Program-made: the position numbers and the translations under genes
Notes under the pieces: model-generated
What the model saw: the letters and a program-made list of their open reading frames with translations, nothing else
What the model was told of the DNA's origin: nothing
The model's database searches: none
Origin: Rhyacichthys aspro
Taxonomy: Eukaryota > Chordata > Actinopteri > Gobiiformes > Rhyacichthyidae
Assembly: GCA_036850595.1 (NCBI GenBank)
Contig: CM072162.1
Coordinates: 21,022,758-21,086,757, forward strand
Direction: 5' to 3'
DNA: 64,000 nucleotides
Shown here: piece after piece, positions 49,901 through 61,800 of the stretch
Layout of the letters: each line of letters opens with the position of its first letter
Position numbering within the stretch: position 1 is the stretch's first letter

Positions 49901-52800
49901 GACTAACTCTGTCTCCTGAGTCTGGACCTGGTCTAAGACTGGACTAACTCTGTCTCCTTCACCAAACACTAACCTCCATGAGACTGGAATTGCTCAAAAA
50001 CATAAATTTTTCACTTGTTTTGTCTGGACTTGCTCTCGATCCCTAAAAGTCTTGGTCTTGTCTCAGTCTCAACATGCTCTGGTCGGTCTTGGTCTTAAGA
50101 CAGGTTTCGAAACAATATTTTAAAGGTCTTGGTCTCATAGTGTTGTAGTCAAGACCGACATGTCCGAGACCGGAGAGTATCAAGATCAAGACCAAGACCA
50201 AGACTTAACTATTGAGACCGAGTCAAGACCAGAACCAGTGCTTTTACACTTTAATAAATATGAGAGAACAGTTAAACAAAAGTAAGTTTGTGACCAATAT
50301 CTTTACAAAATGGCCTTAAGACCAGTCTCAAGACCAAGGCTGGTTTCGGGTACTACATCACTACGGTCTTGGATGAAAACTTCCATCATTTCTTATTAAA
50401 TATTTTCCTATTTTTCATCCTTTTTTCACCAAACACAAAAAGTCTTCTCTCAACAACACAACTCTAACCTAAGACACAGCAGCAACGATGTTCAAAACCA
50501 GATCTGCTCCTGTTTTGATTTTAATTATGATATTTAGACTCCCCATCACGTCTGACAGGAGAACAGCTCCCTGACAATCTGTCCATTAGGATCTCATCAA
50601 CAAAATGTCAGTAATTACTTGTGCTCACAGCTGCTAATGCTAAATGACCTCCACGTGCTGCCCTTAATTAATCCCTATACAGCTTTGACGACGGAGAACA
50701 GAGCGCCGCGCTGATGAGAACTGGCACCGCTTTATTTGTGGTAAAAATAGCAAAGGGAGTGATTGAGACGGGTGTTATTTTTCTTTTTCAGATGAGAGCT
50801 CACGTCAACTCAAAGTGGTTCATCTTCCGAAAACATGTTGATAACTTCCTGCACTTCATCATGCCCAGAAAGATAATCCCTCTTTACACAATGGTAAGTG
50901 TCTGCCTCTGTGTCGACTGATTTATTTATGGGTTTATCTTTGGTTTTGTCCAAGTTTTATGAAAGAGAAAGGACTGTTTAAGATCTGGTTTAGTTCTAGT
51001 GGGTCTAGTTTAAGTCCAAAAAGTTGTCGTTTTGTTTTCGTCTCAGTTAAGCCCTGGTTTAGTCCTACCTTAATAACTGTAGATAACCAGATGTCACTTT
51101 ATATCTTGTATATATTCAGTATCTTACCCTCTTTTTGCTCTTTACAGGTGACGTTTACGAGGACGAGGTACCATAAAGCCGTGGAGCGCTGGCAGTGGCA
51201 AAACAAAGTAGGACAGAGTTTCTTTAACTCTGCTCACTTTCAATAGCATTTCATTATTTATCATTTTAATTGACGCCTCTATTGAAGTCACGTTCTATTG
51301 ATGGGGGCTGTTGATGAAGTAGGAAAAGTGTACATTTATCACTCAGTCTGTTGTTGGCTTCTTTGTTGAGACTCACGTGACTTATCTTAACACTAAACAT
51401 TTACCTTAACCAGGAGGAATGTTTGGGCTCAGTCTAAATTGGTTTTAGAAAACAACTGAAAGAGTAAAACAGTAGAAAGCTCATCTACATCAAAGCCCGA
51501 AGTACGACGCTGTGTTTGTGCTTTGAAGCTGTCCAAACTCGTCATGTTTTTGTTGTCTTTTCACTACTAACTAAATAAAAACTTTAAAGAGAACCCATAT
51601 GCTTTAGCAACACACTGTTTATACACAAGGACAGCAATGTACTATCCTTTCATTTTAATTATAATGTTCCTTAGAGCGAGAAGTGAGAAGTCTACCACAT
51701 ATACACCCATATATACACCTATACATACTTACTGACAGACTAGCGATGGCCTGGGACTGATGGTAACAGTGGGCCGCAACTAAAATGTAATTATTTATTC
51801 ACGCTTAAAAAAAGGAAAAAGAAAAAAGGTTAAAAGACAGTCAAATGCTCTATGGCACACATGTCAAACTCAAGGCCCGGGGGCCAAATGCGGCCCTTTG
51901 CAGTGTTTTATGTGGCCCTTCAGCACATTTGGAAAGTGATATTTTTGGCACTATGTTTTAATACAAAGATAAATAAAACCTGTTGAAATGAAACTACTAC
52001 CTGTTCAAATTCAACTAAAACCTGTTCATATTCAACTAAAAACTGTTCAAATCCAACTAAAACCAATTCAAATCCATCTAAAAGCAGTTCAAATCTGACT
52101 TAAACCTCTTCAAGTCCAACAAAAACCTGCAAACTACAAACAGTTTCTATAAAAGGAGGAAATTAATGTTAAAAGACTTAAATGAAGATGAAATCTCGCA
52201 TCCAAATTTTTTTATAAAAGCTTCCAAATGCCATCATCTTTGGCCCCAGAAAGGATTCTGATTAACTATTGTGGCCCCTCACCACTTTGAGTTTGACACC
52301 ACTGCTGTATGGATTTAAGAACATTATTAAACTGATTATGACCTACTCCGTCTGTAAAAAACTCTCTGGATTTATGTGATTATGTGTCATTTATGCAGCT
52401 CTTTGCGTTCCTTTGCTTTTGCAACAAGGTAAAATGAACAAATGGACAGAAATACATTCAGTTTTCTGCAGGGTCCAGATGTTAAAATTGTGTACTGCTC
52501 GTTATAATGAGTTTCAGAGCTGTAAATGAGCTGAGAATGCAATTACATGGACGGAATTAGGAAGATGTGTGTGAGAAATACAGAAAATGTGTATCCCCCA
52601 ATGTGGAGACTTAACGAAAACCAATATCAATCCAATATTTCTTGTTCCTGCAGGTGATAAACCGTGGGCTGCTGTGTTGTGCGACTGGAGCTGTTCTGGG
52701 AGGCTCTTACCTGCTCATTAAAAACCCTCCCAACATCAACAAACTCAACATCGACGTAGAGAAAATGTGGAGCAGACTCGTGGCTTTCGGGAGCTCCTGA
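34923..52800 (+). CDS. kmo: Kynurenine 3-monooxygenase, complete 15-exon gene
   Basis: FAD- and NADPH-dependent monooxygenase of the mitochondrial outer membrane that converts L-kynurenine to 3-hydroxykynurenine in tryptophan catabolism; in fish it is also needed for ommochrome-like and neuroactive metabolite balance. Exons: 34923-34985, 35613-35682, 35768-35865, 36646-36735, 37226-37274, 39461-39548, 43569-43734, 43815-43886, 47125-47246, 48690-48837, 48912-48969, 49057-49139, 50792-50893, 51148-51207, 52654-52800. They total 1,416 nt in consistent phase, giving 471 aa (human 486). Visible motifs: dinucleotide fold VVGGGLVG (16-23), RGRSINLALSHRGRQAL (53-69), substrate-site R88 and Y102 (human R85, Y99), DG motif CDGAFS (169-174), GDAAHAVVPFYGQGMN (306-321), and a C-terminal hydrophobic anchor (about 428-445). 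The tail after the anchor is shorter than in human. Exon 12 has a weak acceptor (cacaaag). Convergent with opn3, as in human 1q43. Confidence 0.97.
42550..42757 (+). repeat. ~205-bp dispersed repeat, copy 1 (kmo intron 6)
   Basis: Matches the reverse complement of about 54865-55075 along its length: shared blocks include AACAAGA..TTAAGACAT.ATCTAGG, GGCTTTATTAT, TTTTCAGTCCTG, AGCTTTGGCCAAT, CCCATTGGTCGA and CTGATGTCAA.AAGGAAGT. It contains CCAAT/ATTGG boxes on both strands. No coding sequence. The 21-bp minisatellite starts immediately after it. Family unknown. Confidence 0.65.
42758..43040 (+). repeat. 21-bp minisatellite, ~13 copies (kmo intron 6)
   Basis: Tandem variants of GGTTTTAGATGGATTTGAAC plus A. 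Because 21 is a multiple of three, the reverse strand stays open for several copies and gives a fake protein with CSNPSKT repeats. The same unit is found inside the transposon copies at 51856-52304 and 58930-59579. Confidence 0.9.
44041..44068 (+). repeat. Dispersed short repeat, copy 2
   Basis: GCCTTGTTTTCACTGGAGCG followed by GTTCGGTT; partner of 31695-31722. In kmo intron 8. Confidence 0.35.
45645..45768 (+). repeat. Pentanucleotide microsatellite, (AAAAT)n switching to (AAATT)n
   Basis: About 40 bp of AAATA/AAAAT repeats change, with no interruption, into about 80 bp of AAATT repeats, in kmo intron 8. The two blocks differ by one base per unit, which suggests spread of a point variant by slippage. 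Confidence 0.95.
48214..48588 (+). mobile_element. hAT-like non-autonomous element, copy B (kmo intron 9)
   Basis: 375 bp. The left end CAGCGGTGTCAAACTCAAAG and the right end CCTTGAGTTTGACATGTGTG are inverted-repeat related and match the two ends of copy A in opposite orientation. Flanks GTGTAATG / GTGTAAAA agree at 6 of 8 positions, consistent with an aged 8-bp duplication. It lacks the 21-bp minisatellite. The frame across it has no transposase similarity. Confidence 0.65.
49678..49985 (+). repeat. 62-bp/41-bp tandem array (kmo intron 12)
   Basis: Unit starts at AACTCTGTCTCCTTCACC and ends TAAGACTGGACT. Starts at 49678, 49740, 49802 and 49864 are 62 bp apart; 49864-49905 and 49905-49946 are 41-bp units lacking the TTCACCAAACACTGACCTCC segment; a partial unit follows. 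The nearly identical full-length copies imply recent amplification. Confidence 0.9.
50138..50363. mobile_element. Non-autonomous DNA element with TIRs (kmo intron 12)
   Basis: The left end TAGTGTTGTAGTC and the reverse complement of the right end TAGTGATGTAGTA form 13-bp inverted repeats. The interior is rich in AAGACC/GAGACC repeats. It directly follows the tandem array at 49678-49985, whose unit has a similar composition. Related fragments occur near 39,110-39,215 and 14,150-14,260. Superfamily not assigned. Confidence 0.5.
51856..52304 (-). mobile_element. hAT-like element, copy A, carrying ~7 minisatellite units (kmo intron 14)
   Basis: 449 bp. Ends CACACATGTCAAACTCAAGG and, reverse-complemented, CAGTGGTGTCAAACTCAAAG. 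Flanked by CTCTATGG (51848-51855) and CTGTATGG (52305-52312), an 8-bp duplication with one mismatch, as expected of hAT. Positions 51976-52130 are the reverse complement of the 21-bp minisatellite unit, about seven diverged copies. No transposase. Confidence 0.7.
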
Positions 52801-55800
52801 AATCTGAGGCAATCTGACGCTGAAGCCGTGAGCCTGAAGAGATTTTAATTAGGCTTTGATTGGATATTTAAATTTGTAATGAATGAACAGTGCCAGGCAA
52901 ATGCACACAGTTTAATGACGGCTGTAACTTATTCAGGTCAATTTGATTCATGAGGTGATTGTACAGTTTAATTAAAGGTAAAATGGTTAAAGCTTTGTTT
53001 GACAGAAAATCAAATCGGGAAAATCCAATCGAATACCGTCTGGAGCCCTTTTTAATATTTTATAAGCCCAATTAAAATGCTAGAAAAGATGTTGGACGGT
53101 GAGATAAAAGCAAAACCACTGTTGCCATGGACAGTAAAAATAATGGACCAAGGGATTATGATGTCACACAATGTAAACTTAATAAAAACAGAGTTAATTA
53201 AAGCTAATGTAATACTTTATTTAGAATAGGGACAGGCCAAAGCTAGTAATGCTAACTACAGCCGCTATAGTCTCCAGATGGACCTCCAAAAACAGATGCT
53301 AACTGTATTAGCTTGGTGCTACATGGATATTTTTTGTTTTTTTCATGCTTTTGATTATCCCAGATTGGTCTTTGTGGATGTTAACATCAAATACTGATTT
53401 CAGAAATAGGGATAAACCAATATTTTGGGTTTTACTGTTTATGCTCCTGGGAAATCAGGACAGTGTGGCGTGTTAAGCCTGTATCCTGGTTCCTGACAGC
53501 GGCTGATGAACTGAGCATGTGCGAACTAAAGATGGCGTGAGCGGTGACTTTTATTCAGCGACAACAGTAACAAGTAAATAAAGGGGCCAGACTCTACTTT
53601 TAGAAAAGCTTCCGCGTTAGCCTTTGAGCCACTGGTCCATTATTTATATAGGATATGGTTGTTTTTACGTCATTGAGGAATAAAGGAAAGCTATACTCAC
53701 TCAGTTCATGATAAAGATATATGGGAAAATGAAACAGAGGTAACAAAGACAAATAAATCTGACTTATCTTGCCTGGTTCAATAAAAACACTGCAAAGGTG
53801 TCTTTTATCTTGTTTTAAGCATGATCTGTGTTAACAAAATTACTTTTATTTGCTGAGAATGATTGACTTTCCTCCCCGAAGCACCAAATTAAATCCTTCT
53901 TACCAGACTTTTATGAATCCTGTAACCACTGTCCTTTTTGTTAAACAGACCAGATCATTATGTATATTTGCTGTCATTAGATCTTCTTTCCTTGGTTATT
54001 TTGCTGCTATTTTAGATGCTCAAATTTAGGTGAGACTCGAGTGACGTGCACTCACTCTTGCCTCTGAACCCGGTTTTTATCATCTATTCACATCCATTCA
54101 TCAGGTCTATTCATAGTTGACAGCTCGGGAGGTTAGATCCCAGCCTCCGGTCTAATTACTGCACTCGTCACACGTATAATTCAACCAAATGGCACTTGAG
54201 TGAGTCTCCTCCTGCTGCAGATCAAAATCAGAGTACACAAGGTGGGTAGCTTAAAATAGGATCTCTTTATTGAATCCAACACAATAAAATCAGTCTGTGT
54301 ACTGTGGGTTTTCATGGCAAAAAACGCTGAGGCTTTTCCCTTTCGATGTACACGCTGTAGTTGGGTACCAACCAAAATAAAATACTACACGTTCATCCAA
54401 ACTCAGGTCCTAAAACTGCTGGCCTCTAACATTAAACACAGCACTACAGTCTTCAAATCAATGCTATATCTGAGGTTATTTAAGGAACACATTGTTTTAA
54501 TACATCAGAGACTATTGGATGTCACTACAACAGATGTGAGCTCAGTCCCTCCAGGATTTGAAGAGCATTTTTTATTTTTTTTTTAATGGAAGACAGGTTT
54601 TTTGGAGCCAGACATTACATTTGAGCTTCTAGGTTAGTTTTTACTGCCTATGCTGGCTTGTCAGGAGTCTAAAAGTGTAAAACTTATAAGTTAAAGTGGC
54701 TCGTTCTGATTTTATTTGATCCCTTTTTCAACTTTTCTTTTATTAAAAAACAACAACTATCTCGTCTTCGTTAAATAATGTCTGATTGAATTGAAGATAT
54801 TTACCCGTTTCACGTTGCCTCCCTTTTCTCTGTTTATGTTTTTCTTTTTTGTGTAGTTTCGCTATAAAAAGACGCTAAATATAGACTTTCTACGTTTTAT
54901 TATCAGCCATTACTTCCTTGTTGACATCAGTGTCGACCAATGGGAGCGCTCCTTTTTCCGGAAGCGAGTTGTAATTGGCCAAAGCTTGTTTTCAGGACTG
55001 AAAATCCTTAATAATAAAGCCTAGATTATGTCTTACTGTCTTGTTTTTTACAGAATGATTCCTATTATGCTGTTTGGTGATTAAAGGGTTATTTTTTTCT
55101 GTTTTCTATTCCATTTAAGCAAAATATGGAAAAGCAAAATGTTTGTGTTTAATGTTACTTTAAAGACCTCCCTTTTTACTAGATTCAGATCAGAATATGT
55201 TAGATGTGTCCACACTATTAATACATTTTTAAAAGCTCTGTCCATATTAGACATTTTTAAATAATGACAACACAATCTAATTAGACTTGTGCTGTGTAAT
55301 ATAAAATTACTGTAATAAAAAATATTAAATTGTTCGTCTGGTAATGAGTCAGAGGAGCCAACATACAATGAACACATCTGCATCAAAAGTCTTCCGTCTG
55401 GTCCACACAGAGCTGCTCAAAAAATGTTTTTCTGCAGATTTGGGTTCTTGGACACAGAAAACACCCTTCACAACTCCAACAAGCAACTTCATTTTACAAC
55501 TTCAAACAAACCTCACTCTTTACTGTGTGGTTCGCTGCTGCTTTGACTTAAAAAATCTGCACAAAAGTCTTTATATTTGATCAAAGACTGTGGGAAATTG
55601 ATGGGGTTTGCTGCATTTGAGTGAACGTCACAAAATCCTGGAGGGAGAGTCATAGAAAGACGTGGGGCTTTCACACTAAACCTGCTTTGACGAAACACTT
55701 TCAGGAGAAACAGTTTAACAGAGGTATCGTATCATCTGCAGCTGGATATTTACACATCGCTGCAGACAAAAGTCCGTGGAGGTCAGACAGAGTTGTTTTG

Positions 55801-55831
55801 GTTTGGATTTGCATGGTCGGGTCCCGAGGCA
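52801..55831. other. Convergent kmo/opn3 intergenic region and 3' UTRs
   Basis: No exon fits here. Plus-strand AATAAA for kmo at 53181-53186, 53577-53582 and 53780-53785; minus-strand AATAAA for opn3 (TTTATT) at 54896-54901 and 54266-54271. The last is followed on the minus strand by a GT-rich stretch and is the best opn3 3' end, making a 3' UTR of about 1.6 kb. Contains the inverted repeat copy at 54865-55075. In human, KMO and OPN3 also meet tail to tail. Confidence 0.5.
54865..55075 (-). repeat. ~205-bp dispersed repeat, copy 2
   Basis: Reverse-complement partner of 42550-42757. It lies in the probable opn3 3' UTR or just beyond it. No minisatellite follows this copy. Confidence 0.65.
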
Positions 55832-58800
55832 TCACAAGGGCCGCACCTGGATGACCCGGTTGTTGTCGCTGCCCGTCTTGGAGCTCACGTCGACCTGTTG
55901 GATGTTATCGCTGGTGATGATGAAAACGATGGAAGAGGAGTTGAACGTCACTCTCTTTTTGGGTTTCTCGCGGCCGCCGCAGCTGCCGGACACGAAGATG
56001 GGACGGATGGGACGCTCGACGGGAGCCAGGGGCCGCTCGGCGAGGAGGCCCCGCTGGAGCCACGACAGACGGGAGCAGAGCAGCTGCAGCAGACAGCGAC
56101 GAAACTGTGGAGGCAGGCGGATAAAAGGTTATTTACACGGGATCGAAAAGGCTTCACCTCAATCGTTGGCCCGTCAGTCACCGGAGGAATGAGGTCTGGA
56201 GGAAGCAAGGAGCAGTGACACTGAACAAACACAAAAAGTAGAATTACAACTTAAATAAACACTCAATGAAATATTCTTTATCTACAAAACTACTGGCTAC
56301 AAACAAGCAGAGTCAGCCTCTAGATTCAGATTATTACAAAGTAAATATGAGACAACAAGCCTGTTTCTGAGGGACACCTTATGATGTTGTCTTATTCCAC
56401 ATTTTTTAGTTATTATTATTAGACAAATAGACTCTAACACAGCTCACAAAAAACAACTAACAATCTCCTTGGACTGCCCTCATCTAACAATAGTCTTTTC
56501 CTGGTTCTTATTGTAGCAGCATCGCCTTTTTAGCTGTATTTTTCATGTTTCAATCAAAATAAGAGAAAGATAGTTTAGTCGAGGCCATAATCTTACAGTA
56601 TTCTAATAAAGATAAAATGATTATGGCATCAATTTGAGGCAATGAGGTCTTAGTTTCTGCTTTTGTTCAAGAATGCAACCCAGAATAGTTCAAAACACTT
56701 TTTTATGTGGCATTATGGTAAAATAATTACAATGGACCACAATGCAAACAGCCTTTGGTGTTGTATGTTGTTCTTTTCCCAAAATGTATGCTTTATTTTT
56801 GTTGAATTTTTGACATGGATGTAACAATAAAAATGTGACATGGAACAACATGACAAGGAGTAAAAGACAGACATAATACAAACATAAGAAGAAGAATAAA
56901 TACCAATCCTGCTACTATACAGGGACTCCATAGATCTGGCATAAAATTAATAAAGCTCTATTTTATATTGCAGTTTCTATAGTTTTATACTTCTAAAATC
57001 ACTCCTGTAGATAAACTAAACCTATCAAATGTTATGTTTCTGTGTTGCTGCTGTTGTTGGTCAAACTGTGCATCATTTTTCATTTAAAATGTGCCGATCA
57101 AGCTCTGAAGCCTGCTGTGATATTGACATTGATTTGCCCTGTTTGCCCACATTAATTCTGCGGTGGCCACTGATGAGGAAAATAAATCCACTGCTCTGAG
57201 ACAAAGGGCAATGGAATCTCTCAAGCAGAACATATGAAGATAGAGAGACTGCACTGATCTTTTACTGAGTCAGAGTTTTCATTCTTTATCATTAACACAA
57301 AACAGATCAAAACTGTAAAGACTTGGATGAATGAAAACCCTTCACAGATCAAATAAAGATAATTCGATCATGTATAGACTGCCCACCTTTCTGCTCATGA
57401 AGACGTAGATGAGAGGGTTGTAGGCCGTGCTCGATTTGGCGAAGAACGAGGGAATAATGGCCGCCGTCGGAGAGACCACGCTCTTTCTGCCGAAGGCCTC
57501 CAGCATCGACACCACGGCGTACGGCGTCCAACAAACCAGGAAGCAGGTGATCATCAGGAGGAACATCACCGCCACCTTCTTCTCGTAACGAAGAATCTTA
57601 ATGATCTGAACCGTCTGCAGGTCCTGGATCGACCGCAGCTGAGGACACACAGAAGGAGGCTCTTTAACTAATGGAGGACGCACTTGAGACTTCTCCAGAA
57701 GAGCCTCATCTTACATTAAAACGCATTATTTCTTGGTCCAGAGCAGCAACTGATCTGTCTTTGTCATTAGTTTAATTGAACAGATCGCTCTTATTTTCTT
57801 ATTTTCAGACAAAGACAAAGCATATGACATTATTGTTTTTAAATCCCACTCATTCCTACTTCACCAAGCTTCAACAAACACAATATTTTGTCATTCGTCT
57901 GGGACTTGATACTTAAATTTTAGAGCTGTTCCCTTTATCTTTCCCCATGTATTATTCACTAATGTTGGCTTTGATTTAGTTTCAATCACTAAGGATGTTT
58001 TCACACTTGTTTTTTTGTACAACTTAGGCCAGAAAAGCACCTTTTTTGGCCACATTTAGGTGTCTGCGCTCTTATTTTACACACTTCCTCATCCTTTCCT
58101 CGAGAGAGCACAGCACAGATAAGATTTACTGCTTCAGGATTGATTCTGACACTCATCAACAGTAAACTTTGGTAACAATCTCGATCCATACGGTAATGTG
58201 GATATAGCAGCTTACACTTGTTAAAATTCATGCGCTTCTGCCTCACGGACGCTTTAAATGATTGTCGATGTCATGCACCTGCTGCTTGCATATTCAAACA
58301 TTCAAAGTATATCTCTGGCGATAGAAAGGTGGGTCTTGATCCCTTTTAAACTAAACTCTAGTTGGAAAATGTAACGCTAAAATCATGTAATTTTCCCGAA
58401 AGCAAAAAGAGCAGATCAAACCAAACAGAAACCAAATGTGATTGTGGTTGTGAGGCCTTTTTCTTTTATTCAAAATAGGAATCAGACCAAACATTTTCTC
58501 ATTTCTTGCTTCCATTACATGTTCAAATGACAATTAAAGGCGAATTGATTTCCTTAATTCATGTATTATTGAGGTATTAGCTGATACTCAGTCTTTTATA
58601 GCGATAAGGTTCTATTTCAGACTTGACTGACAGTGACAGATTAACTTCCTTCCTTCAGATAAATTGACGCCGTGATTAAAACACTGTGGCTATCTCCTGG
58701 ATTCCCCAAAGACCGTCTCCAGCTGCGACTGAATCACTCACAGATGCAGTTTTTATTTACATGCTGCTTCTCTTTTCAAGCCACGATGTTCTTTAGGCTT

Positions 58801-61800
58801 TAAAATAGACTCTAGAGATTTTGACGACACCTGAGCTCTGGATGAGTCTGTCTGCAGCCAATAAAATGATTCAGAAAAATGCAAATTAGATGTGTTTCTA
58901 TTAAATGTTAAGAATTTCATTTAATTTTGAATGGAAGGTTTCATCTTCATTTGAGTCTTACAAAAGTTATCTATGTGTAACATTAATTTTCTCCTTTTAT
59001 AGAAACTTGGAAACTGTTTTTTGTTGGATTTTAACAGGTTTTATAAGCATTTGAACTGGTTTTATTTGGATTTAAATATGTTTTAGATTAATCTGAACAG
59101 GTTTTATTTCGATTTGAACAGGTTTTAGATGGATTTAAACATGTTTCAGTTGAATTTGAGCAGGTTTTAAATGAATCTTAATAGGTTTTAGAAGGATTTG
59201 AACAGATTTTAAATGAATCTGAACAGGTTTTATTTGGATTTAAATATGTTTTAGATGAATCTGAACAGGTTTTATTTGGGTTTGAACAGGTTTTATTTCG
59301 ATTTGAACAGGTTTTAGATGGATTTGAACAGATTTTAAATGAATTTGAACAGGTTTTATTTCGATTTAAATATGTTTTAGATGAATCTGAATAGGTTTTA
59401 TTTGGGTTTGAACAGGTTTTAGAAGGATTTGAACAGGTTTTATTTGGACATGAATAGGTTTTAGATGGATTTGAACAGATTTACTTTGATTCCAGTAAAA
59501 ACGTAGTGCCAAATATCACCTAGCCAATACATTGCAGGGCCACATAAAACGTTGCAAAGGGCCCGGGCCTTGAGTTTGAGGGATAGATAGTTTGATTGTT
59601 TGTGTGGGATAGAGCTTGAAGGAGTTTAATGTCTTTCTTTTGACCAGAGTAAGTCAAAGCCAGCCTCGATGTTAATGACAACATGCTTTGGTTTTTTATT
59701 TAGATATCGATGGCATCACAGTGACACCTGCATGTTTGGATCAATCCTTTTTGATATAGCCTCACATTTCACAGGTACTTTCTGTTTAATATTTCATAGA
59801 TACTACAGCTTTTCTTACACCTCTGATAGACTGTAAAGACACGAAGGGTGAGAAGCCGTGCCGTCATTATCCCACAACAGGAGGTAGTAACAGAGGCGAG
59901 ACCCAAGTGTGGCGTAAACGTTAGAAAAAAGAAGTGTAATAGGAAACTGATGATGCACTAAGGGCATGTGTGGGTTTATTAGGACAAAAACAAGAAAGTG
60001 ATGTTTTAAAACTGTTATTCATGTTGGTTTATGAAAAATAGCCAACTGCTTTATAATAACAATGACACAATGCTGTGATGTCAGTGCTGTTAAATGCAAG
60101 GAGTGATTGCCTTAGTCTGATTACAACAGTATTTAGTCTGATTAAGAAGGCATTTAAGTGACACTTGGATCATGTGATTGATTTTTGGACAATTGCTGCA
60201 AGTTAACACTTTACACCAGTTTAAGTTTTAAGCTTATGATGCGTTCACATGCTCATCCAAAAGGTTTATTTGTTGTGTTCGTTATTATCTTCATGTGTTT
60301 TCATCTTGTAAAGTCAGTGTTAGTGCGGATTTTTATAAATGAATTAAAGATTACAAATAAATCAGGTTGAACATGCATTAATAAGGGTTAAATGTTACCT
60401 TACGTTTTCTCGTGGCAGCAAAACACATCATACATTTACTGTTATTGTCATATAATTGTTTTGGAATATCCATATGATTTATCAATGGAGACCTTTACTC
60501 ACAGCGCAGTCCAAAAAATGCTTGTGATTTATGGAAATTAGTCGTGCAGTTTTTGAGTCACGTTATTATTTTGTTATTTTATTTGTTTGGTTTTCCATTT
60601 ACAGTTTCTAAAATGAGACTCAATGGGAGGCGATTTAGGGGCAAAATTGTAAAAAAAACATTAGAAGATGCTTGGTTGATGCCACTAAAATCAAACTACT
60701 TCAGATACTTCAGCCTGATTTAATGCTTTTGTCTTTTTGTTGCAGTAAAAACACATCTCTTTGAAGCCTTTTTTATGTCGCTCTGAGGTGTTCTGGGAGT
60801 AATGTGTTCAGACATGAGCTCGAGGCCGTGAGGAAGAAGCAGCTTATACTTCCCCTAAAGTTATAAATACTTTGTGAAGGGAGTGTTCAGCATCTGTCGT
60901 GAGTCGTGCTGCTGAAACAAACGAGGTCATTTGATTAGATCTTTAAGCCATTTCCCATTTTGCTTTCAGACAGAGCTGTTTTCAAACTTTAGCGTCCATC
61001 TGTTCGGCTGTATTTAGACAAATGTGATGCAGACACAAACAGATTAGAGACTCCCGTGGCTCAGAGTGAACAGTTTTCCAAGTATTGCTGCAGAAATAAT
61101 TAAACTCTAAACTCCTGTCATCTCTGTCTGACCGTGTGCCCTCCTTTAAACACAGCTTTCCTCCGAGTCTCGTCGCAGTGACACTTAGAAGCACCTTAAG
61201 ATCAAACGCTGGCAACAGAAATAATGACTTCACTCCACAGGACGGACCCTGAAGGCTGGGGCTGCGTATTTTAATAAAAGCCTGTAATGAAAGTAGATTG
61301 AACGGCGGTTTCAGGTCAAGAGTTTGTTTTTATTAAAATGAAAACCAATAGCTGCTGCTAAAGCCCTGAAACCCAGAGCAAACATGAGCTTCTGAGCATT
61401 TATACACCACAAAAACATACAGGAAGACACAATATTCCTCTGGCTTAGGGCATTTATGAGCTAACATCTTTGATCACATCCTTTAATAAACAAAAGAGAG
61501 AGTTTAAAATGCTCCAAAAGTTCTTTAGTGGTGCAGGGAAAAGAGTGATTTTCTAATTGAGTAACCTTTTCTTCTCAACAATTTCTTTGAATTTAACTCT
61601 TACTTTTGTCATGTCACTTTTACCACTTTAAAGAGCAAAAACATCAGAGAAGAACAACACCATTTTGAGCAAAGAGCTGGTTTCTAGCACATTTCTGGAT
61701 GGGATTAAAAAAAGAAACATGCAACGAAAGAGCAGCTATCCTTATCTTTTCCAAACTAAACTCTCAAAAAGGTAAATCTTCTTAGGACTCCAGCAAAACC

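Noticed and set aside
55776..56218. Two overlapping plus-strand open frames of about 140 codons
   Set aside because: Antisense shadows of the opn3 last exon, which encodes the conserved C-terminal tail.
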